From NCBI GenBank assembly GCA_900768635.1, contig CAAGDP010000026.1:1-13219 (forward strand): DNA of 13,219 nucleotides, read 5' to 3'. Every line of letters starts with the position of its first letter. Position 1 is the first letter of the stretch. This DNA is from Enterobacterales bacterium. Lineage in GTDB: Bacteria > Pseudomonadota > Gammaproteobacteria > Enterobacterales > Succinivibrionaceae. Both the position numbers and the translations under genes were made by a program. Below are positions 7,841 through 13,219 of this stretch, in pieces. The notes beneath the pieces were generated by a model that saw only the letters and a list, made by a program, of their open reading frames with translations, had not been told where the DNA came from and did no database searches.

Positions 7841-8455
7841 ATGCATCCAGATAACAGAAATTTTTCAGACAATACCATTTCTGATAAGCAGTCGCTTGAT
7901 GAACTTCGTGCAAAATTTATCCGGGCACAAAAAAGAAAAATTGCCATTACGCTTATCATTTTGATTGTGACAGCTATTCTGCTCTTTGTATGGAAAGCCT
8001 ACGATGCCAGAAAACAGGAACAGGAACAGATGCGTGCATCCCGCAACAGTCAGATTCAACAAATCCAGTCGCAAATGTTACAGGCAGATGAAAGCTCTTC
8101 TGATGTAGATACGGTTTTTGCCCGCCAGAATCAAATCACTGAAGCTATAAAAAAATCCCAGCCACTTCCAATTATGATTGATCCGGTAAGCAGCATAACT
8201 GATGTATTTTTTAAAGATAATTCTCTGCTTTTTCGCGTTGAAATAAACAATGAAAAACTGAAGCCTGATGAGCAAGAGAAAATGAAAGACACTGCCACTA
8301 TTAATCAGATCCTCCTGAAGAACAAAACAGTAGCCTGTAATCTGATGAAAAACCTTCCATCCTGGGATGGAAACTGGTCAGTGTCTTATGAATATTATTT
8401 CAAAACCCCGTTGGAAATGATCGGATCAATTTCCTTTGAATATCAAGGATGCTAA
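7841..8455 (+). CDS. Single-pass membrane protein of unknown function
   Basis: The product is not recognised. It has 204 residues: a polar N-terminus with a basic cluster (AQKRK, 29-33), one hydrophobic segment (about 34-50), a Q/E-rich probably helical stretch (55-85), and a likely periplasmic domain with PLPIMIDPVSSITDVFF (108-124). The soluble part holds just two cysteines, C166 and C204, the latter being the last residue; they could form a disulphide. By the positive-inside rule the N-terminus faces the cytoplasm. AGGGAT at 7830-7835 serves as ribosome site. The 35-base gap after the M23 gene without a terminator suggests co-transcription, so an envelope-related role is possible by context only. 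Its stop codon overlaps that of serB on the other strand by four bases. Confidence 0.75.
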   Translation: MHPDNRNFSDNTISDKQSLDELRAKFIRAQKRKIAITLIILIVTAILLFVWKAYDARKQEQEQMRASRNSQIQQIQSQMLQADESSSDVDTVFARQNQITEAIKKSQPLPIMIDPVSSITDVFFKDNSLLFRVEINNEKLKPDEQEKMKDTATINQILLKNKTVACNLMKNLPSWDGNWSVSYEYYFKTPLEMIGSISFEYQGC

Positions 8456-9456
8456 GCCTTTAACCTGGACTGGAGTCGCAAACCCGCCTCTAGAATAACC
8501 GCAATCGCCTGAAGATTTAAGTTGGAAATAGCAACCGGAGCCTTTTCTCTGACGACAGGTTTGGCATGAATCGCAACTCCCGTTCCTGCCAGAGAGATCA
8601 TAGGTAAGTCATTTGCACCATCACCTACGGCCATGGTGTTGCGGGTATCAAGATGGAATTGCTCTTTTAACATTAACAGAGTCTGGGCTTTAACACTGGA
8701 ATCTACAATGCGACCAAGAACCTTTCCTGTGAATACACCATCCACCGCCTCAATATCGTTGGCAGTAACATAATCAAGATCGTACTCTCTTTTCAGTTTG
8801 GTCACAAAACGGGTGAATCCGCCGGAAGCTATGGCTATATGCCATCCGCAGGACTTGGCTTTTCTCACCATTTCAGAAAACCCTGGCATAACCGGCAGAT
8901 TAGCTTCCACAGTATCCATAACCGACTCCGGCTTTCCGGCAAATAATGCAATACGCTTCCGGAAGCTTTCCTGAAAATCCATATGACCTTTCATTGCCAT
9001 AGCAGTCACAGCAGATACCTGATCACCAATCCCTGCAAGCTTGGCCATTTCATCAATACATTCACATTGCACACAGGTAGCATCCATATCCAGAAGAATT
9101 AGACCGGAAGTCCGAGGATCTGGCAAGGATCCAACATGCAAACCATCAATATCCCAGTCATAAAACTTCACTGCACCGGAAAATTCTGCATCAAAATGAT
9201 CGTGAAGAAAAAGAGCACATTTCACACCGGACTCTGCAAATACATCTACCAGAGAGGTTCCCAAATGATATTTCTGAGCCAGAGCAAGAAAATCCTGAAC
9301 ATGTTTTTTAACAAGATTATTACCCATAAGTAATGAGACCGCAGCATTACCGCAGGGCGCCTGTTCTTCGTTAAAATGATCGGCAGATGCACTGGTCCAG
9401 TAACCAGAAAGAGACCATTGAGTCACAGCATCTGACAATTCAGAGATATTAATCAT
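8452..9456 (-). CDS. serB: Phosphoserine phosphatase SerB
   Basis: Hydrolyses O-phosphoserine to serine, the last step of serine synthesis; a cytosolic HAD-superfamily enzyme needing magnesium. The 334-residue product has HAD motif I as DMDAT (123-127, nucleophile D123 and acid/base D125), followed by the SerB block ECIDEMAKLAG (132-142). It also has motif II SGGFT (211-215), a motif III lysine K256, and motif IV GDGANDLPM (278-286). The N-terminal 110 residues are a poorly conserved regulatory-type region, as in E. coli SerB (322 residues). Motif I has Ala where Ser is usual. Its ATG lies inside the end of yjjV (8-base overlap), suggesting translational coupling. No terminator is visible before the convergent neighbour. 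Confidence 0.95.
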   Translation of the reverse strand: MINISELSDAVTQWSLSGYWTSASADHFNEEQAPCGNAAVSLLMGNNLVKKHVQDFLALAQKYHLGTSLVDVFAESGVKCALFLHDHFDAEFSGAVKFYDWDIDGLHVGSLPDPRTSGLILLDMDATCVQCECIDEMAKLAGIGDQVSAVTAMAMKGHMDFQESFRKRIALFAGKPESVMDTVEANLPVMPGFSEMVRKAKSCGWHIAIASGGFTRFVTKLKREYDLDYVTANDIEAVDGVFTGKVLGRIVDSSVKAQTLLMLKEQFHLDTRNTMAVGDGANDLPMISLAGTGVAIHAKPVVREKAPVAISNLNLQAIAVILEAGLRLQSRLKA

Positions 9457-10177
9457 AATTATGAGTTCCTATTTTGAAAATTCGATTAACGGTATCTTCC
9501 GTATTTTCTGATAAGCGTTCTAAACTGCACTTAAGGATTGTACTGCAGGTTTGTGCTATATCTATAAGACTGAGAGGAGTAGTACCTCTGAAAAAAGGAG
9601 CGTCCGTTTCCAGGACAATATGTTGCGACCCTGCATAAACAACAGCATCTCTGATCCGATGAGCCCGTTCATCCAGAAGAAGAGCACCAATACCCAGAGC
9701 AAACCCCTTTTCCATAAACTTTTTGGCTATTTCCACTGAACTGCTGAAACCATGAATAACACCGGATCCCAGGAAATTAGCCTCCTTTATCAAATCCAAC
9801 ACTTTGCCATAAGATTTTACACAATGAATTAACACCGGTAGATTTCTGCTCTGAGCCTCAGTCAGCTGGGAAAGAAAACGCTCCTGTTGCAATTTTTTAT
9901 CACAGTCACATCTGCTATCCAGTCCGCATTCTCCTACTGCAACAACAGAGCCACAGGGTGACCAGGGAGCATTACTCCACTGGGGATGACACCCCCAGCA
10001 ACAGTAAATATCAGCAGATACCGGAAGCTCCCAGTCTTTAAGATTAAAGGATACATCCGGGACAATAAAACGCCTGATACCCTGATCATGACAGATTTTC
10101 AGAAGGAACTTAAGTTCCTCCGGGCTATACTGATCCAAATGAATATGGGTATCAGTAAAAGACCAGTTAGTGTTCAC
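9449..10177 (-). CDS. yjjV: TatD-family metal-dependent hydrolase, YjjV-like
   Basis: A member of the TatD amidohydrolase family, TIM-barrel enzymes with a divalent-metal site, many acting as deoxyribonucleases; the substrate of YjjV is uncertain. The 242-residue product shows the metal-site residues in order: HIH (11-13), E83 in VGECGLD, H118 in LIHCVKS, H142 in IHGFSSS, and D192 in LETDAPF. The IHGFSSS and GALLLDERAHRIRD segments fit the YjjV branch (VHGFSGS, G.TITY.RA...RD) better than TatD or YcfH. The start is GTG (10175-10177) within the end of prfC, an 11-base overlap with no strong ribosome site, so translation is likely coupled to prfC. It leads into serB through an 8-base overlap. 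Family is certain; the subfamily name is less so. Confidence 0.88.
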   Translation of the reverse strand: MNTNWSFTDTHIHLDQYSPEELKFLLKICHDQGIRRFIVPDVSFNLKDWELPVSADIYCCWGCHPQWSNAPWSPCGSVVAVGECGLDSRCDCDKKLQQERFLSQLTEAQSRNLPVLIHCVKSYGKVLDLIKEANFLGSGVIHGFSSSVEIAKKFMEKGFALGIGALLLDERAHRIRDAVVYAGSQHIVLETDAPFFRGTTPLSLIDIAQTCSTILKCSLERLSENTEDTVNRIFKIGTHNYD

Positions 10178-11753
10178 GGGTTGTATAGAAATGAATATCC
10201 GGATAACGTTCCTGAGTCAGATTGAGATTTACCCGGGTAGGGGCGATATAAGTGAGATTGTCACTGCCATCCAAAGCCAGATTTACTTCACACTTGTCCC
10301 TGAATTCCTGGAATTTCTTATCATCATCACACCCAACCCAACGGGCAGTAGTCACATTGACCGCCTCATAAATGGCTTCCACGTTGTATTCATGTCTAAG
10401 TCGGGATACAACCACATCAAACTGCAGAACACCTACCACGCCAACTATAAGATCGTTGTTGATAAGCGGTCTAAATACCTGAACAGCACCTTCTTCTGAA
10501 AGCTGAATAAGTCCCTTAAGCAACTGTTTTTGCTTCAGAGGATCCCGGAGACGGATACGCTTAAACAATTCCGGGGCAAAATTAGGAATACCGGTGAAAT
10601 GCAAAGCTTCCCCCTCGGTAAAAGTATCGCCGATCTGAATTGTTCCATGATTATGCAATCCGATGATATCTCCTGGATAGGCTTCCTCCACCTGTTCCCG
10701 GTCACCGGCCATAAAAGTTACTGCATCAGAAATACTTACTTCTTTTCCCAAACGAACATGACGCATTTTCATGCCTTTGGTATAACGACCGGAAACAATA
10801 CGCATAAAGGCTATACGATCCCGGTGTTTCGGATCCATATTCGCCTGGATCTTAAAAATAAATCCGGTAAACTGTTCTTCCTCTGCATTAACCTGTCTGT
10901 TTTCTGAATGCCGCGGCATTGGTGACGGAGCCCATTCGGTAAGACCATCCAACATATGATCCACACCAAAATTACCCAGCGCAGTACCCCAGAATACCGG
11001 AGTAACCTTACCTTCTCTAAACAAATCAAGGTCAAATCTGGTAGCAGCGCCTTCCACTAATTCCATATCATCACGCAGACGGGACGCATAATCCTCACCA
11101 ATAGTAGCATCCAGCTCTGGATTATCTATTCCCTTAATAACCCTCTTCTCCTGAATGGTATGGCCCATACCCTGAGTATAAAGGATCATCTCGTCAGTAT
11201 AGATATTGTAAACCCCTTTGAAATCATGACCTGCTCCCACCGGCCAAGTAATCGGAGCGCAGGAAATTCCCAACTCATGTTCAATTTCATCCATAAGTTC
11301 CATGGGATCCCGGGTTTCACGGTCAAGTTTATTCATAAAAGTAAGGATGGGGGTAGTACGCAACCTTGCCACATCCATAAGCTTACGGGTACGCTCTTCC
11401 ACACCCTTGGCAGCATCAATAACCATCAGACAGCAGTCTACAGCGGTAAGAGTACGGTAAGTGTCTTCGGAAAAGTCTTCATGACCCGGGGTATCCAGCA
11501 GATTAACCAGACAGTTATTATAAGGAAACTGCATAACTGAAGTGGTTACGGAAATTCCTCTTTCCTTTTCCATAGCCATCCAGTCGGACTTGGCAAACTG
11601 ACCTGATCCACCACGCCCTTTTACAGTTCCTGCACGTTGAATTGCATTACCAAAAAGAAGCACTTTCTCGGTAATGGTAGTTTTACCGGCATCAGGATGA
11701 GATATGATGGCAAAGGTTCTGCGTTTTGCTATTTGATCAGTAAATTCAGACAT
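10167..11753 (-). CDS. prfC: Peptide chain release factor 3
   Basis: A translational GTPase that removes RF1 and RF2 from the ribosome after termination. The 528-residue product is nearly collinear with E. coli RF3 (529 residues). G1 is SHPDAGKTT (18-26), G3 is DTPGH (87-91) and G4 is NKLD (141-144). The RF3-specific blocks GNFGVDHMLDGL, FKIQANMDPKHRDR, DPLKQKQLLKGLIQLSEEGA and the terminal TREH are all present. The frame also offers a TTG seven codons earlier (11774), but the ATG at 11753 has GGAA upstream and gives the normal length. It heads a prfC-yjjV-serB cluster whose ends overlap. The 73-base gap from queE includes a possible promoter. Confidence 0.97.
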   Translation of the reverse strand: MSEFTDQIAKRRTFAIISHPDAGKTTITEKVLLFGNAIQRAGTVKGRGGSGQFAKSDWMAMEKERGISVTTSVMQFPYNNCLVNLLDTPGHEDFSEDTYRTLTAVDCCLMVIDAAKGVEERTRKLMDVARLRTTPILTFMNKLDRETRDPMELMDEIEHELGISCAPITWPVGAGHDFKGVYNIYTDEMILYTQGMGHTIQEKRVIKGIDNPELDATIGEDYASRLRDDMELVEGAATRFDLDLFREGKVTPVFWGTALGNFGVDHMLDGLTEWAPSPMPRHSENRQVNAEEEQFTGFIFKIQANMDPKHRDRIAFMRIVSGRYTKGMKMRHVRLGKEVSISDAVTFMAGDREQVEEAYPGDIIGLHNHGTIQIGDTFTEGEALHFTGIPNFAPELFKRIRLRDPLKQKQLLKGLIQLSEEGAVQVFRPLINNDLIVGVVGVLQFDVVVSRLRHEYNVEAIYEAVNVTTARWVGCDDDKKFQEFRDKCEVNLALDGSDNLTYIAPTRVNLNLTQERYPDIHFYTTREH

Positions 11754-11817
11754 AATGTTAATTTCCAAAAACAAATGTGGGCTTATTTTACCTTATTTAA
11801 GCTCTTCTTTCCTTATG

Positions 11818-11823
11818 ATTATA
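11818..11823 (-). promoter_or_regulatory. Possible -10 box for prfC
   Basis: A perfect TATAAT on the minus strand just after the queE stop codon, about 65 bases before the prfC ATG. The expected -35 position carries no good match, so this is weak. Read-through from queDE is the alternative source of prfC transcript. Confidence 0.25.
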
Positions 11824-11826
11824 GTA

Positions 11827-12492
11827 CTACACACCACGGCGCTGAGGATCCCAGATGTACTTGTGAAGTTGTAACTGAATACGAATATCAGAAAGGTTAT
11901 ACCGCTGTAAATATTCCACAATATCTGAAGGCTGGATTTTGCCGAAAACAGGACTTACAAAAATATGACAGGAGGGATGGTATTTATCACAGATCTGTCG
12001 CATGCACTGCAGATCCTCACCACCTGAAACCACAAACTTCAAAACGTCCTGTGGTTGCAGTTCAAGAAAACAGTTTTCCTTCATCATAGGCTCCATGCCG
12101 GAATTCGGACACTTATAATCAACAGTAAGAAAAAGCTGATCCCGATACTGTTCCCGATACTCCCTGCTCCATATTTCACTGTAATCTCGGCTACCACTTG
12201 TTTCAATATTGATAGAAAAGCCCTGATCAAGAAGCAAACTGACGCAGGATGCAATATCCTTCTGCTGTAAAGGTTCTCCTCCGGTCAAGGTTACATTGGT
12301 TACCTGAAACTCTTTTAGTCTGCGGAATATTTCTCCGGAGGTCATCTCCTGAAAATCCCCGCCTATACAGGCATAACGGGTATCACAGTAACTGCAATGC
12401 AAACGGCATCCATAAAAACGAACAAAGGAACAGAGGCTTCCCTGCCGGATACCCTCTCCTTCTATACTGGTAAAAATCTCATTAACCTGCAT
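11827..12492 (-). CDS. queE: 7-carboxy-7-deazaguanine synthase QueE
   Basis: A radical-SAM enzyme that converts 6-carboxy-tetrahydropterin to 7-carboxy-7-deazaguanine, the second committed step to queuosine. The 221-residue product begins MQVNEIFTSIEGEG, the usual QueE start. It has the iron-sulphur ligands C29, C33 and C36 in GCRLHCSYCDT (CxxxCxxC), the SAM-binding GGEPL (71-75), and a C-terminus HKYIWDPQRRGV typical of the family. The frame is open upstream to 12582, but that would overlap queD by 29 codons; the ATG at 12492 fits homology and lies one base after the queD stop. It forms an operon with queD and acts on the QueD product. queC is not in the window. Confidence 0.93.
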   Translation of the reverse strand: MQVNEIFTSIEGEGIRQGSLCSFVRFYGCRLHCSYCDTRYACIGGDFQEMTSGEIFRRLKEFQVTNVTLTGGEPLQQKDIASCVSLLLDQGFSINIETSGSRDYSEIWSREYREQYRDQLFLTVDYKCPNSGMEPMMKENCFLELQPQDVLKFVVSGGEDLQCMRQICDKYHPSCHIFVSPVFGKIQPSDIVEYLQRYNLSDIRIQLQLHKYIWDPQRRGV

Positions 12493-12493
12493 G

Positions 12494-12838
12494 CTAATCC
12501 CGAGTATAAATAACAGTGTTATTAGCAGATTCTCTGAGATCAACTCTATAACACTCCACCCGTTCATCAGTGAGCTGATCACTTATCCATCTGGCCAGAT
12601 TTTCTGCGGTAGGATTAAAATCAAAAAGATCATTTAAGTACTTATGATCAAGATAACCGGTTACTTTCTTCTTAATATGAGAAAAATCCATAACCATACC
12701 ATTTTCATCCAGCTCAGAACTGCGCAAATACACATCAGCCTGCCATTCATGGCCGTGAAGATTGGTACATTTGCTTTCATAGGGAAGATTAAGTTTATGC
12801 GCAGCGGCAAAAGAAAGGTGTTTTTTAACTGTAAACAT
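12494..12838 (-). CDS. queD: 6-carboxy-5,6,7,8-tetrahydropterin synthase QueD
   Basis: Turns dihydroneopterin triphosphate into 6-carboxy-tetrahydropterin, the first QueD-QueE-QueC step toward preQ0. The 114-residue product (E. coli 120) has the zinc ligands H14 in FAAAHKL and H28, H30 in LHGHEW. Other visible residues are the catalytic-type C24 in SKCTNLHG, the VMDFSHIK block (49-56), LDHKYLND (63-70) with H65, and RESANN with E103. These separate it from true 6-pyruvoyl-tetrahydropterin synthases only by context, and the adjacent queE supports QueD. The ribosome site before the ATG at 12838 is weak. No preQ1-type riboswitch was recognised upstream. Confidence 0.92.
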   Translation of the reverse strand: MFTVKKHLSFAAAHKLNLPYESKCTNLHGHEWQADVYLRSSELDENGMVMDFSHIKKKVTGYLDHKYLNDLFDFNPTAENLARWISDQLTDERVECYRVDLRESANNTVIYTRD

Positions 12839-13143
12839 TTATATTAAACTCGGAAAATGTTGAAATGGAGTATCACTTCAATTACGGAAGCAGATCCGGA
12901 AATGAAGCATAATGAATATCAGTAAGTGCTGATAAATATCCCATCCTGAAGGATGGGCGCTGGACACAGAATGATAAACCCTTATCACCTGATACTTTTT
13001 TCACATCAGCAGGTAATCACCCCGGTCCTGTAATTTCAGGCATTATACAGCAGAGTGCAGTTAAGAGGAATAATCTTATTCACCGCTAATTAGGATCTAT
13101 AAAAACTATAAAATTATACAAATTGTTAATAAATATAATCTTT
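12839..13143. other. Gene-free region upstream of queD
   Basis: These 305 bases hold no convincing gene. They contain the tandem hairpins listed separately, a small GATAA-TTATC palindrome near 12973-12986, and an imperfect repeat ACCTGAT (12987) with ATCAGCAGGT (13005). I could not identify a promoter for queD with confidence. Confidence 0.4.
12917..12957. repeat. Two tandem hairpins resembling an IS200/IS605 end or REP-like unit
   Basis: TATCAG (12917-12922) pairs with CTGATA (12929-12934) around a 6-base loop. Five bases on, CCCATCC (12940-12946) pairs perfectly with GGATGGG (12951-12957) around TGAA. There is no T-run on either side, so a terminator is unlikely. CCCATCC-type hairpins are common at the ends of IS200/IS605 elements and in REP sequences. 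On the minus strand it lies downstream of the possible TnpB tail at the right edge. Confidence 0.5.
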
Positions 13144-13219
13144 TTACCTAATTCCTGCTTCACAACTGCTGGTTGCTATCCCATTTACTACTAAATCAGA
13201 TAGCAGAGCCGTCAGCTCC
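13144..13219 (-). pseudogene. Possible C-terminal tail of an IS200/IS605 TnpB-like protein, edge fragment
   Basis: The last 25 minus-strand codons at the right edge read ELTALLSDLVVNGIATSSCEAGIR then TAA at 13144-13146. The hydrophobic and Ser-rich pattern ending in CEAG resembles tails found after the zinc ribbon of TnpB/OrfB proteins. Only 24 residues are visible, so the identification is tentative. The hairpins near 12940 give some support, although the distance of nearly 190 bases from stop to hairpin is long for an intact element. Whether the gene is intact cannot be judged here. Confidence 0.35.

Noticed and set aside
11637..12089. 150-codon plus-strand frame across the prfC/queE junction
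   Set aside because: Antisense to two confidently assigned genes; no motif or ribosome site supports it.
12940..12957. CCCATCC/GGATGGG hairpin as a terminator
   Set aside because: No T-run follows on either strand; a mobile-element or REP-like hairpin explains it better.
12839..13143. preQ1 riboswitch ahead of queD
   Set aside because: I looked for the short preQ1-I pattern of a small hairpin followed by an A-rich tail and found no credible match.

Overview
The window reads as a chromosomal stretch of a low-to-moderate GC gammaproteobacterium. SrmB, TrmN6, HU, RF3, YjjV and SerB all align by eye with their enterobacterial counterparts, and the srmB/trmN6 divergent pair is a known gammaproteobacterial arrangement. 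A more exact placement, perhaps Aeromonadales/Succinivibrionaceae, is a guess from composition and style only. Ten intact protein genes occupy most of the sequence. Both edges carry remains of insertion sequences.

Layout from left to right. Positions 1-368 (minus) hold an ISAs1-family transposase fragment without its N-terminus. Next is srmB (minus), a DEAD-box helicase for ribosome assembly, divergent from trmN6 (plus), a tRNA1(Val) m6A37 methyltransferase. Downstream of trmN6, after a 108-base gap containing an inverted repeat and a GATC cluster, lies an 802-codon gene with two complete PilZ (c-di-GMP binding) signatures. A 372-base gap rich in small hairpins precedes hup (HU), which ends at a strong intrinsic terminator. 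After another 324-base gap come a MepM/YebA-like M23 peptidoglycan endopeptidase and, 35 bases on, a single-pass membrane protein of unknown function. That gene runs tail-to-tail into the next block, and the stop codons overlap.

The right half is on the minus strand. Transcribed right to left it is queD-queE (7-deazaguanine/queuosine precursor synthesis, 1-base gap), then prfC-yjjV-serB (peptide release factor 3, TatD-type metal hydrolase, phosphoserine phosphatase), with 11- and 8-base overlaps that suggest translational coupling. Upstream of queD are two tandem hairpins and, at the right edge, the likely C-terminal tail of a TnpB-like protein, suggesting an IS200/IS605-type remnant.

Most of the window is housekeeping: translation and RNA modification (srmB, trmN6, prfC, queDE), nucleoid (hup), cell wall (mepM) and serine synthesis (serB). 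I see no CRISPR array, tRNA, rRNA or clear defence system. The less ordinary items are the double-PilZ protein and its repeat-bearing upstream region, the structured leader before hup, a small minus-strand frame before mepM, and the unidentified mepM-linked membrane protein.
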